Shown: positions 17,705-25,188 of the stretch, in pieces
Position numbering within the stretch: the stretch's first letter is position 1
Layout: each line of letters begins with the position of its first letter
Source of the DNA: a virus
Virus record (IMG/VR): IMGVR_UViG_3300007775_000001
Span: 1-64,000 of that record
Reading direction: 5' to 3' (one strand)
Length of the DNA: 64,000 bases
The notes under the pieces: model-generated
What the model was told of the DNA's origin: nothing
Seen by the model: only the letters and a program-made list of their open reading frames with translations
Database searches by the model: none
Program-made: the position numbers and the translations under genes

Positions 17705-18592
17705 ATGAATGACATCCAGAACGCGGATCGTCGTGGAACGATGATCTATTGGGAAGTGAAGGACTTCGGGGCCACAAGAGATCAGTTGGAAGCTTTGGGC
17801 TTCGGGAATTATGTTCCCCGCAACAAGGCTCGCGCGGCTTTGATCAAGGCCCTGAAGAAGATCACAAAGGGCGAGCAGGAATTCTACCGTCGATTCGCGG
17901 ATGAGCCCACGTCGGTACGCTTCGCGGTCGTGAATCCGGAGACGGTGCAGACCCGTGATCACGCTGGCAAGGCCAACATCGACATCGAGTTCCACAAGCG
18001 GATCGTGATCCATCTGGACAAGAAGACGGAGAACCTGACCATCGTCTCTGGCGATGACATGACCTTCTTCAACGCGATCCAACGGGTCTACTACCGCGAA
18101 CGTGAAACTCTGGACGCTCAGCAATTCCGGGCCTTTGTAACCCGCGTGGTGTTGGAGGTGGGTCGCGGTGTGCCGATGCGAACGGCTGGCGGAATCTACT
18201 TTATCGACAACCGGAAGGTTGAGGTTCTGGATAAGCTGACTCAGATTTTCGACCAGTATCCGGGGACTTCGACACTGTACAAGGTGGGTCTGTACGGTGA
18301 CCCCGATTCGATGGTGGCTCTCCAAGAAGCTGTGTCCACCGATATTGCTTCGGAGATCGACACGATGATCCGTGAGATGTCTGAAGACACAGTAGAACCG
18401 ATGACTCCCCGGATGGTGCAGACCCGTAAGGATCGGTTGGATGAAGTGCTGGGCAAGGTGGAATTCTACCGGAACGTGCTTAGCAACCGGTCGGTAGAAC
18501 TCAAGACCCGTGCAGAGCAACTGAAGGCTGCGGTGACTGTCTACACGGGAACGACGCACCAAACCTTTCTGGACATGCTGGAAGACATCTAA
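17705..18592 (+). CDS. Hypothetical protein, individually promoted
   Basis: 295 residues from ATG 17705, which follows the shared CTGAACGGAG leader; an upstream in-frame start at 17681 lies inside that leader. Mixed alpha/beta N-terminal two thirds, then a helical C-terminus (MVQTRKDRLDEVLGKVEFYR). The end TFLDMLEDI is a degenerate match to the shared C-terminal tag. It lies between a WGR protein and the deacetylase; the function is not recognised. Confidence 0.82.
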   Translation: MNDIQNADRRGTMIYWEVKDFGATRDQLEALGFGNYVPRNKARAALIKALKKITKGEQEFYRRFADEPTSVRFAVVNPETVQTRDHAGKANIDIEFHKRIVIHLDKKTENLTIVSGDDMTFFNAIQRVYYRERETLDAQQFRAFVTRVVLEVGRGVPMRTAGGIYFIDNRKVEVLDKLTQIFDQYPGTSTLYKVGLYGDPDSMVALQEAVSTDIASEIDTMIREMSEDTVEPMTPRMVQTRKDRLDEVLGKVEFYRNVLSNRSVELKTRAEQLKAAVTVYTGTTHQTFLDMLEDI

Positions 18593-18593
18593 T

Positions 18594-18615
18594 AGGAGGG
18601 GCCTTGGCCCCTCCT
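18594..18615 (+). terminator. Strong GC hairpin after 18592, terminator-like
   Basis: GGAGGGGCC (18595-18603) and GGCCCCTCC (18606-18614) pair perfectly, extended by one A-T pair. There is no T run after it, so it may act as a processing or stability hairpin rather than a strict intrinsic terminator. The next promoter starts 17 bases later. Confidence 0.6.
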
Positions 18616-18631
18616 CTGTTCAGAGCTACCC

Positions 18632-18660
18632 TTGACCTTTTGTAGCACATGTAGTACACT
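18632..18660 (+). promoter_or_regulatory. Promoter for the deacetylase gene
   Basis: TTGACC (18632-18637), 17 bp, TACACT (18655-18660), preceded by ATGTAG. The leader variant CTGAACAGAGGAGA follows before ATG 18698. Confidence 0.85.
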
Positions 18661-18697
18661 ATAGGTGAAGGGTGGTTCTGAACAGAGGAGATTGACC

Positions 18698-19546
18698 ATG
18701 AAGAAGATTCGAGTGTTCTACAGCGACAGTCAGAGTGTGGATGATCGGACGCTCTTCAGTCCTTCGGTGCGCAAGCCACGGCTTGTGATGGTGGACTGGT
18801 ACAACAAGCAAGCGTTTCCGGTCAAGGTACTGAACTTCGATCCTGTGACCGCAAAAGACCTTCATCGCGTCCACGAGAAGCGGTATGTGAACGGCGTATT
18901 GAAGACCAAGCGTCAGAACGGGTTCGGGTCGCGTTCAAAAGCGATTGCTCAAAGTCTGCTCTGGACTTCGGGTTCGATGGTGGCTGCGACACTGGATGCC
19001 ATGAAGACTGGTGGTGTGGCTGTCAGTCCCACGAGCGGTTTCCATCATGCCGGATACTTTGGTGGTGGTGGCTTCTGCACGTTCAACGGGCTCATGCTGG
19101 CTGCTCTTAAGGCGTTCGATGCCGGTGCCAAGAAGGTTGCGATCCTGGACTTGGATCAGCACTACGGCAACGGGACAGACAGTATCATCAGAGAGCTTCG
19201 GCTGAAAGACAAGGTGGCCCACTGGACTCTGGGTAGCTCTGATGTTAACACGAGAAATGCCCACTTGTTCATTGACTGGCTCCCTGGTAAGATCGAGCAG
19301 TGCTTCGCTGGAGCGGACGTGCTGATCTACCAAGCCGGTGCGGATTGTCACAAGGATGATCCGCTGGGTGGCCGGTTCACTACTGAGCAGATGTTTCTTC
19401 GAGATCGCGCCGTCTTCCAGACGGCGAAACGGCTGGGTCTTCCCGTGGCGTGGAATCTCGCGGGTGGATACCAAGACCCTGTGGAAAAAGTTGTGGCAAT
19501 CCATCGCAATACGATGATGGAAGCTATCGACACGTATCTCAGCTAG
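18698..19546 (+). CDS. HDAC/arginase-fold deacetylase (histone deacetylase-like)
   Basis: 282 residues from ATG 18698. All key HDAC-superfamily elements are visible: the His-His charge relay in SGFHHAGY (H116, H117), zinc ligands in DLDQHYGNGT (D153, H155) and in GADCHKDDPLG (D216), and the active-site Tyr in LAGGYQ (Y258). Relatives (AcuC, acetylpolyamine amidohydrolases, sirtuin-independent lysine deacetylases) remove acetyl groups from lysine or polyamines using zinc. Nothing is missing, so it should be an active enzyme; the substrate is unknown. Own promoter and leader; cotranscribed with a small RHH protein. Confidence 0.88.
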   Translation: MKKIRVFYSDSQSVDDRTLFSPSVRKPRLVMVDWYNKQAFPVKVLNFDPVTAKDLHRVHEKRYVNGVLKTKRQNGFGSRSKAIAQSLLWTSGSMVAATLDAMKTGGVAVSPTSGFHHAGYFGGGGFCTFNGLMLAALKAFDAGAKKVAILDLDQHYGNGTDSIIRELRLKDKVAHWTLGSSDVNTRNAHLFIDWLPGKIEQCFAGADVLIYQAGADCHKDDPLGGRFTTEQMFLRDRAVFQTAKRLGLPVAWNLAGGYQDPVEKVVAIHRNTMMEAIDTYLS

Positions 19547-19557
19547 TGGAGATCGGC

Positions 19558-19827
19558 ATGTCGTTCAATGTGACAGAAGAGACGCTTGAGATCGATGCTG
19601 ACAACATGAAACCAACCAGTATTCGGTTTGACGCGGATCAGAAGAAGTACCTGAAGGCCCTGATGATTGCTTTCCGCAAGAAGACGGGCGAACGGGCAAC
19701 GCTGGGATGGCTGATCAAGAAGCTCATTGAGACAGCCGTCCCAGCGTTCCTAGAAGAGTACGGGATCACTTCGGAAGAGATCAGCGAGATTGAGAAGACG
19801 ATCAAGGTGGTCAAAAAAGAGGTTTGA
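19558..19827 (+). CDS. Ribbon-helix-helix-like DNA-binding protein
   Basis: 89 residues from ATG 19558, 11 bases after the deacetylase. PTSIRFDADQKKYLKALMIA followed by a helix (LGWLIKKLIETAVPAFLEEY) fits the RHH fold, with the short strand (TSIRF) for DNA contact. Probably a small regulator; the inverted repeat at 17189-17230 or the dispersed palindrome could be its target, which is speculation. Confidence 0.62.
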   Translation: MSFNVTEETLEIDADNMKPTSIRFDADQKKYLKALMIAFRKKTGERATLGWLIKKLIETAVPAFLEEYGITSEEISEIEKTIKVVKKEV

Positions 19828-19852
19828 CTTTCTGTATGACATGTAGTACAGT
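19824..19852 (+). promoter_or_regulatory. Promoter for the AAA+ gene
   Basis: TTGACT (19824-19829), 17 bp, TACAGT (19847-19852), preceded by ATGTAG. The leader AACCTGAACGGAGAGA (19873-19888) follows before ATG 19895. Confidence 0.85.
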
Positions 19853-19894
19853 TTGATTGTGGTTGAACGAGTAACCTGAACGGAGAGATTGACC

Positions 19895-20794
19895 ATGACA
19901 GAATTCAACGATCTGACCATCGGTGATCATACCCTGGCCGCTCGTGTGCCTGTGGTGGATTCGGAAGATGCCTTTGTTCCTGCCGTGAACAAGGCGTACT
20001 GTTGGCCCGACACGATCAGTGATATCACTCAGGACATCAACGAGAACAAGAAGGTGCTCCTGACGGGTCACACGGGAACCGGCAAGACCAGCCTCTTCAT
20101 GCAGTTGGCCGCTCGCATCGGGCAACCGGTGATGCGCTCCAACATGAACGGACAAATCACGGTCGGTGATTTTGTCGGTATGTGGACAGTTCAAGGTGGG
20201 CAGACGGTGTGGACGGACGGTGTCCTTCCCTACTGTATGCGTCACGGGTTCTGGCTCGTGCTGGATGAACTGGACTTCGCGGAACCTGCGATTCTGGCTG
20301 TGCTCAACAGCGTTCTGGAACCAAAGGGTTCCCTGATGTTGAAAGAGAAGGGTCATGAGGTTGTGCGACCACACAAAGACTTCCGGCTCTTCGCTACTGC
20401 GAACACGGTGGGCTGTATGCAGGAATACCGGTCGCTGTACCAGGGAACAGGAATCATCAACGAGGCGTTCCTGGATCGGTGGCGTGTGTATATGATCAAT
20501 TATCTGAAGCCGGAAGATGAGGCCAAGGTTATCGCGGAGTCGGTGCCTCGCATGCGTGAGAACATCACTCAGGTCATGGTGCGCGTCATGTCGCTCGTGC
20601 GCGAAGCTTTCAAGAAGGATGAAGTCCGCTGCACGTTCAGCACGCGACGTGGGCTGGATTGGGCGGAACTGATGGTACGTCACCGTCATCCACTGAAGGC
20701 CGCCGAATCGAGTATCTTCAGCAAGGTTTCCCCGGAAGATGCCGAAACGATCAAGGGGATCATCAAGCGGGTCATGAACCTGCGGGATGAGTAG
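19895..20794 (+). CDS. MoxR/CobS-like AAA+ ATPase
   Basis: 299 residues from ATG 19895. Walker A GHTGTGKTS (58-66), Walker B LVLDELD (121-127), sensor FATANTVG near residue 170 and an arginine finger region (GIINEAFLDRW). This is the dynein-related AAA+ clade that includes cobaltochelatase CobS, MoxR and RavA. Such ATPases work with a VWA-domain partner; here the CobT-like VWA gene is two genes downstream under an identical leader. Phages of several groups carry CobS/CobT-like pairs without the rest of cobalamin synthesis, so a chaperone-like remodelling role is more likely than chelation. Confidence 0.87.
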   Translation: MTEFNDLTIGDHTLAARVPVVDSEDAFVPAVNKAYCWPDTISDITQDINENKKVLLTGHTGTGKTSLFMQLAARIGQPVMRSNMNGQITVGDFVGMWTVQGGQTVWTDGVLPYCMRHGFWLVLDELDFAEPAILAVLNSVLEPKGSLMLKEKGHEVVRPHKDFRLFATANTVGCMQEYRSLYQGTGIINEAFLDRWRVYMINYLKPEDEAKVIAESVPRMRENITQVMVRVMSLVREAFKKDEVRCTFSTRRGLDWAELMVRHRHPLKAAESSIFSKVSPEDAETIKGIIKRVMNLRDE

Positions 20795-21161
20795 GGACAT
20801 GGAGAGGGTCATCCAGCCGGTTGATTTCAACAGGGTGAACAGGGTTGATTACCGTTGTTCATTCGACTGGCCGGATGACTTCTACCTTCAGTGTCATCGT
20901 AATCTGAGCTTTGATAATCAGTTGAAGAACGTGTTTGAGGTTTTCACGTCTGAGGGCGAGTTCATCAGAGCTTTCGCCACAAGTCTACAAGAAGCAGAGC
21001 GAGCAGCCTGGGATTACTACAACGAGATGGTGAAGGACTGTCCGCATCCGATGTTTGAGAAGGTGGAGGACAATACTGACGGGGCCGGGAATTGCAAGAT
21101 GTGTGGAGTCTTCAAGTCCGGAGTCTTCAGGCCGCAACAGACCCCGTCCTACAACGCTTGA
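20787..21161 (+). CDS. Small hypothetical protein with Cys motif
   Basis: 124 residues from ATG 20787 (overlapping the AAA+ stop); ATG 20799 is a good alternative. A C-terminal CKMC pair and an upstream DCPHP may form a zinc site. It lies in the MoxR/VWA cassette, so it may be an accessory of that pair. Confidence 0.68.
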   Translation: MSRDMERVIQPVDFNRVNRVDYRCSFDWPDDFYLQCHRNLSFDNQLKNVFEVFTSEGEFIRAFATSLQEAERAAWDYYNEMVKDCPHPMFEKVEDNTDGAGNCKMCGVFKSGVFRPQQTPSYNA

Positions 21162-21167
21162 GGGATC

Positions 21168-21410
21168 ATGGCCGAAGATATGGACACCGTTCTTGGGATG
21201 GCATTCGGGCAGAAAAAGCCCGCTAAACCGGAACGCAAGGGGTTCACGCGGCGGCTGGATGCACCTGATCGTGATCTGTCGTGGGCGCACCAAGTCGAGC
21301 TAGTTCAGGACGAGGAAAAGCTTGACACCAATGCCAAGAAGGCAGAATTCGACCGGCAGATCGATGAGGCCACTGCACCTGATTTCATGAGTGACCTACA
21401 AGACATTTGA
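21168..21410 (+). CDS. Small charged protein with C-terminal tag
   Basis: 80 residues, very hydrophilic (KKPAKPERKGFTRR; DTNAKKAEFDRQIDE), probably largely disordered. It ends in PDFMSDLQDI, a copy of the shared C-terminal motif. Its last codons overlap the -35 box of the next promoter. The body looks like little more than a carrier for the tag. Confidence 0.72.
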   Translation: MAEDMDTVLGMAFGQKKPAKPERKGFTRRLDAPDRDLSWAHQVELVQDEEKLDTNAKKAEFDRQIDEATAPDFMSDLQDI

Positions 21411-21435
21411 CATTCGAGGGAGACTGTAGTACAGT
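21407..21435 (+). promoter_or_regulatory. Promoter for the VWA gene
   Basis: TTGACA (21407-21412), 17 bp, TACAGT (21430-21435), with CTGTAG before the -10. The leader AACCTGAACGGAGAGA (21451-21466) follows before ATG 21472. Confidence 0.85.
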
Positions 21436-21471
21436 AGTACCGTAGTGAGGAACCTGAACGGAGAGATTGAC

Positions 21472-23325
21472 ATGAGCGGTTTTCATTTCCTCAGTGCGAT
21501 GCAGCGCATCGGTCGGACGATTGCCCGCCAATACGGGATCAACGTGATCTACGAGGGCAACAGTCCCGGCACCGATGGCAAGACCATCGTGCTTCCCGAT
21601 GTCCAAAACCTGACCGATGAACTTCGGCATGATCTTGATGGGTATCTTGATCATGAGGTCGGACATTGCCGACACACTGATTTCAACGTTCTGCGGAGCG
21701 TTGACAATCGGTTCCAATCGGAACTGCTGAGTGCGCTGGAAGGCGTGCGGGTGGATCGTGAGATGATTCGCGATTACCCTGGCAGTCAGTTCCACATCAA
21801 CGATTTGAACGACAAGCTTCGCGCCAAAGCTGCTGAGAAGTGGGTTGGCACTCCCACTGCGATTCGGCTTCTGCATGGTGTTCGTGACGGGATGCGTGGT
21901 CAACCCATTGTGAGTGACCACGACACAGCCCGTTATCTCGATGCCTTGGGTGATGAGATCAGCAAGCTCAACACCTACACTTCCACTGGTCAAATGCGAG
22001 ACGCTACCGCTCGCATCATGAAGATCATCCTGGAAGAACGAGAGCGCGAGCAAGAAGAGCAGCAACAGCAGCAACAGCAGCAACAGCAAGCCGGTGGTGC
22101 TGGTGGTGGTGATTCTCAATCCAAGGGTGGTGGTCAGAAGCAAGAAGATGGCGACCAGGATCAAGAAGATGGCGACCAGGATGAAGACCAAGATCGGAAG
22201 GGTGACGGTGATGGTGGTGGGGACAGCGAAGACCATGACCAGGAGGGTGAAGGGGACGGTGACCAGGATCAGCAAGCCGGTGGTGGTGCTGATGAGAAAT
22301 TCGATGACATGATCACTGAAAACAGCGGTGCCGACAATTCCGAATTCGACAACCATGCGACCAACCTTCAGCAATTGATGAACGGTAACATGGCTCCCGA
22401 AATTGAGGGTGAACCGGAAATACAAGGTGGTCGGCCCTGGCATGACGGTTTCAGTGATGCCAAGCACATTCCCCTGACTACCCGGTTCGATCAGATTCAT
22501 GACGTGTCGGGTGGTGGTGATCCTGTCCGGTACAACGTTCTCCGGAACAAGGTCAAGGGGATCATGAGTCCGATTCGCCGCGAGATGGAACGTGTTCTGA
22601 AGGTGAAAGAGAACGCGCGGTGGCGGATGGATCGTGAGCGTGGTCACATCAACAACCGGTCGTTGTCTCAATTGGTTGCGAGCCCTGGCTTCCGGACTCC
22701 CTTCAAGGAATTCCAGAAGACTGAGACAACCAACGTGGCGATTCAACTGCTCGTTGACCTGTCGGGTTCCATGGCTGGCTCTAAACTTCAGACGGCGAAA
22801 GAGGCTGCGACAGCCATGGCCGAAGTTCTTCGCTCCCTGGATATCCCGTTCGAGGTGACCGGGTTCCATAGCGAGGGTGACTACGACATGCAAAAGGTGG
22901 CGCGCGAAGTTGGCGATATCAGTCGCTTCAATCGGACTCATGAACGGCTCGATCATTGGGTATACAAGTCGTTCGGGGATTCGCGGATGGATGGTATCAC
23001 GCGGATGGAGTCCGGTGGCAACAACACCGATGGTGAGTCGGTGCGATGGGCAGCGGCCCGTCTGGCAGAGCAGAAACAGAAACGGAAGATCATGATTGTC
23101 TTCAGTGACGGTATGCCTGCCTGCCATGGCAACATGAGCATGCTCAACGGTGACTTGGTGCGCGCGGTCAAAGAGATCGACCGCTCCGGGATTGAAGTGG
23201 TTGGAGTGGGTATCGAGCACAATGGAGTGAGTCGGTTCTACCCTAACAACATTGCGATCAACAACGTGGAAGACCTGACCGGTGGTGTGCTGCGGAAACT
23301 CTCTTCGATGTTGACAGAGGCATAG
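21472..23325 (+). CDS. CobT-like VWA protein with HExxH-type motif and low-complexity linker
   Basis: 617 residues from ATG 21472. The N-terminal domain carries LDHEVGH (HEVGH at 61-65), as in CobT-like proteins and reminiscent of zinc metallopeptidases. A linker at about 195-277 starts with a run of Gln and turns into Gly/Asp/Glu/Gln repeats. The C-terminal VWA domain has a MIDAS motif DLSGS near residue 428 and a Thr (NNTDGES) near 515. It is the expected partner of the MoxR/CobS-like ATPase at 19895, sharing the same leader. In the cobaltochelatase family the pair drives metal insertion; in phages the target is unknown. Confidence 0.86.
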   Translation: MSGFHFLSAMQRIGRTIARQYGINVIYEGNSPGTDGKTIVLPDVQNLTDELRHDLDGYLDHEVGHCRHTDFNVLRSVDNRFQSELLSALEGVRVDREMIRDYPGSQFHINDLNDKLRAKAAEKWVGTPTAIRLLHGVRDGMRGQPIVSDHDTARYLDALGDEISKLNTYTSTGQMRDATARIMKIILEEREREQEEQQQQQQQQQQAGGAGGGDSQSKGGGQKQEDGDQDQEDGDQDEDQDRKGDGDGGGDSEDHDQEGEGDGDQDQQAGGGADEKFDDMITENSGADNSEFDNHATNLQQLMNGNMAPEIEGEPEIQGGRPWHDGFSDAKHIPLTTRFDQIHDVSGGGDPVRYNVLRNKVKGIMSPIRREMERVLKVKENARWRMDRERGHINNRSLSQLVASPGFRTPFKEFQKTETTNVAIQLLVDLSGSMAGSKLQTAKEAATAMAEVLRSLDIPFEVTGFHSEGDYDMQKVAREVGDISRFNRTHERLDHWVYKSFGDSRMDGITRMESGGNNTDGESVRWAAARLAEQKQKRKIMIVFSDGMPACHGNMSMLNGDLVRAVKEIDRSGIEVVGVGIEHNGVSRFYPNNIAINNVEDLTGGVLRKLSSMLTEA

Positions 23326-23326
23326 C

Positions 23327-23611
23327 ATGCTGAATGCGCGGCGGCTTCTGGAGTATTGCGAGGAGCATGACATCTATGTTCCGAAGGGTGCGACTCGCGC
23401 CTATCTGGAAGCCGCTGTTGCCAGACATGCATTGCATGGTAAGAAAAGCGATCAAAAGGGCTGCTTTGGGTTCTGGCAGCGCGAGTTGATGGATTGTATG
23501 ACTTGTGACTACGAGTCCCCGTGCTTTGAGGTTTCGATGGGTACAGAGCGCGACAAATACATGAGGGGAGTCGATAGTCAGGAGAACCCCAAGATTCGAT
23601 TCGCGAAGTAG
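23327..23611 (+). CDS. SAP-like small protein with Cys-rich tail
   Basis: 94 residues, starting 1 base after the VWA stop. The first 35 residues (LNARRLLEYCEEHDIYVPKG then AYLEAAVARHAL) resemble a SAP/HeH helix-extended-helix DNA-binding fold. A Cys-rich part (CFGFWQRELMDCMTCDYESPC) may bind zinc. Cotranscribed with the VWA protein. Confidence 0.68.
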   Translation: MLNARRLLEYCEEHDIYVPKGATRAYLEAAVARHALHGKKSDQKGCFGFWQRELMDCMTCDYESPCFEVSMGTERDKYMRGVDSQENPKIRFAK

Positions 23612-23624
23612 AGGCCGCGCCCAA

Positions 23625-23663
23625 TGTCCGGTACTGTTCTCTCTCCGTTCAGGTTGCCGGACA
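23625..23663 (+). ncRNA. Stem-loop displaying an antisense copy of the shared mRNA leader
   Basis: TGTCCGG (23625-23631) pairs with CCGGACA (23657-23663), closing a 25-nt loop. The loop contains TCTCTCCGTTCAGGTT (23640-23655), the exact reverse complement of the leader AACCTGAACGGAGAGA found before the AAA+ gene (19873-19888) and the VWA gene (21451-21466), and a 14-nt complement of the WGR leader (17228-17241). It lies in the 3-prime untranslated part of the VWA transcript. The layout is that of an sRNA seed loop; an inverted leader remnant is the alternative. Confidence 0.6.
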
Positions 23664-23723
23664 AAGGGTGCGGTTTCTCATTTTGAGATGTGAAAATGAC
23701 AGTCAAGATTTCATTGACGCAAG

Positions 23724-23757
23724 GCAAGGTCGCCAAAGAGTATCATGGTGACCTTGC
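23724..23757 (+). promoter_or_regulatory. 11-bp hairpin in the non-coding region
   Basis: GCAAGGTCGCC (23724-23734) pairs with GGTGACCTTGC (23747-23757) with one G-T pair. No T run follows. It lies between the VWA operon end and a possible promoter, so it may end or protect the upstream transcript. Confidence 0.5.
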
Positions 23758-23773
23758 AAGAGTAAGATAGGTA

Positions 23774-23802
23774 TTGACACTCTCTGTAAGGTGTGAGACG
23801 AT
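23774..23802 (+). promoter_or_regulatory. Possible promoter of a non-coding RNA
   Basis: TTGACA (23774-23779), 17 bp, GACGAT (23797-23802). The -35 and spacing are ideal, the -10 is weak. No gene starts for 345 bases downstream. Confidence 0.45.
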
Positions 23803-23808
23803 GTCACT

Positions 23809-24140
23809 CCCTCAAGGCCGGTAAGCTTTGAGAACAGCCAACCAAGAGCCCGTCTGTAACCTCTAATGAAGAGGGTGGTGACGGGGGGTATGCGGTGCAA
23901 TTCCGTATGGTCACATGGTTGACCTGAGAGCGGCTGGAGCGCAGTCCCTAGCTCGAATAGCTCAGACAGGGGTGCCGTTAGGGAACGGCAACGTGGGGTT
24001 GACAGCCCGTAGTCGCGGAACCCATCCGTCCAGACTAGACTGATAAACTGGAAGAGAAAAACCAGTCCCTATGGTCTGCGTCGGTGAAGCTCAGGTGAGC
24101 CCATGCCCGTTGGGGGTAGGGGGGAACTGTTTTCCAGAGC
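23809..24140 (+). ncRNA. Candidate structured RNA
   Basis: The whole stretch 23612-24146 has no supportable gene. From about 23809 many compact helices can be drawn: CTCAAGG/CTTTGAG, a two-tier stem CCCGTC/GACGGG enclosing CCTCT/AGAGG, ATGCGG/CCGTAT, GCCGTT-AGGG-AACGGC, GGGTT/AACCC and GCTCA/TGAGC. That density of perfect stems is unlike the coding DNA around it. No family is recognised; a group I intron was considered and rejected. Boundaries are approximate and I see no clear terminator. Confidence 0.5.
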
Positions 24141-24146
24141 TTCCTG

Positions 24147-24410
24147 ATGGAAGACTTAACTACTAAACAACTGTTACTAGAGGTATGCTTAGAAATGAAC
24201 ACTCAGAAAGTAAATGACGAGAAGGAAGAGGGAGTGGATGGAAATGGATGGAGTCCAACACTGGAGCTTCGGTTTTTGAAGAAGAAGGTGAAGCTTGTTG
24301 AAGGTGGTGATGCGTTCGACAGGTTTATTCTCCAGCAGAAGTGGATCGACATGAACAACATCTCGAAGAAAGAATGGCGTGATGTTCCCTCTGTCAAAGA
24401 AGGGTCATGA
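24147..24410 (+). CDS. Small hypothetical protein
   Basis: 87 residues from ATG 24147; ATG 24195 is possible. Charged and helical (EVCLEMNTQKVNDEKEEG; FDRFILQQKWIDMNNISKKEW). ATGA overlap with the following gene supports it as real. Confidence 0.6.
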   Translation: MEDLTTKQLLLEVCLEMNTQKVNDEKEEGVDGNGWSPTLELRFLKKKVKLVEGGDAFDRFILQQKWIDMNNISKKEWRDVPSVKEGS

Positions 24411-24979
24411 AAACCTGTGCCGCTGGAAGGGATTTGATCAGCATGGGAGACGGTGAGAGCTATCTCCATGCTGACGATGGATCGAGTTGCACGCATGGCT
24501 CCGTGCGAAGTGTCCAGATAGGGAATGAGGCTCTTCATGTGTCTGGGTATGATCCTGAACAGGGGAAAGTGATAGACCCAACACTTGAGAAGGCTCCAGA
24601 GTCTACCTATCGTGGTGAGTCGTACTCGTTGTTCGATGCAGCCTACCTACCTCTCGTTGCAGAGGAAGCAGCCGAAGTCATCCAGGCCATTACCAAGGCG
24701 ATGCGCTTCGGGCCAGATCACAGATATAGAAAGGGTTCACATGCAGGTCGCACCAATGTCGAGGCGATAGCCTACGAGGTGGGTGATCTGCTCGCTGTCA
24801 TCGATGAGCTTGGTCTTCCGGCAGACTTGATCATTGCGGGTCGGACGAGGAAGATCGAGCGTCTGAGAACCTATGGCCCGCATGTGTGGGAAGAAGGGAT
24901 GTGGGCCAAGGAAGACATGGTGGACAATGAAGGGTCTGATCCTGTTGGCAAAACGAGTGTTCAGACTGAAGAAGCCTGA
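24407..24979 (+). CDS. MazG-like NTP pyrophosphohydrolase
   Basis: 190 residues. The segment EEAAEVIQAITKAMRFG near residue 86 and EVGDLLAVIDELG near residue 125 carry the EExxE...ExxD metal-binding pattern of all-alpha MazG-like enzymes. These hydrolyse (d)NTPs, and in phages are discussed as nucleotide-pool or alarmone modifiers. The N-terminal 70 residues are extra and without motif. The start overlaps the previous stop (ATGA). Confidence 0.78.
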   Translation: MKTCAAGRDLISMGDGESYLHADDGSSCTHGSVRSVQIGNEALHVSGYDPEQGKVIDPTLEKAPESTYRGESYSLFDAAYLPLVAEEAAEVIQAITKAMRFGPDHRYRKGSHAGRTNVEAIAYEVGDLLAVIDELGLPADLIIAGRTRKIERLRTYGPHVWEEGMWAKEDMVDNEGSDPVGKTSVQTEEA

Positions 24980-25109
24980 GTCCAAGAAGCTGTGCTCTCA
25001 GTCCGAAACAGTAGTCGTTTCCCCTGAGATCACACCGGGCCAATGGTGCCTCAAGCATCAAAGAGGCCAGCCGCATTACACTGATGGAACCTTGCCCAAG
25101 GGAGCTTGA
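24927..25109 (+). CDS. Small basic protein, overlapping start
   Basis: 60 residues if started at ATG 24927, which overlaps the MazG-like gene by 53 bases in another frame; the body after 24980 is unique. Features: RVFRLKKPESKKLC and a C-terminal WCLKHQRGQPHYTDG, possibly metal-binding. It ends 1 base before the next small gene. Confidence 0.45.
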   Translation: MKGLILLAKRVFRLKKPESKKLCSQSETVVVSPEITPGQWCLKHQRGQPHYTDGTLPKGA

Positions 25110-25110
25110 C

Positions 25111-25188
25111 ATGATCACAGAAGAGAAGATCGATCAGAAGGTCAACCCGAAGTGCCCACATCATGGATTGGAGGAGTATCGGTGGTGA
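25111..25188 (+). CDS. Very small ORF (25 residues)
   Basis: ATG 25111 after GGGAGCTTGAC; codes for MITEEKIDQK then a CPHHG segment and stops at TGA 25186-25188, overlapping the start of the next gene. It fills the only gap between two genes and has a ribosome-binding site, so it may be real, but there is no similarity to judge by. Confidence 0.4.
   Translation: MITEEKIDQKVNPKCPHHGLEEYRW

Noticed and set aside
21385-23373. A long open frame of about 660 codons on the minus strand opposite the VWA gene.
   Set aside because: It is the codon shadow of the VWA gene: its composition (runs of Leu, Thr, Val) mirrors the polar repeats and it has no start context. The plus-strand gene has recognisable domains.
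23809-24140. A group I intron in the non-coding stretch.
   Set aside because: No interrupted gene flanks it; both neighbours are complete, and convincing P3/P7 pairings could not be drawn.
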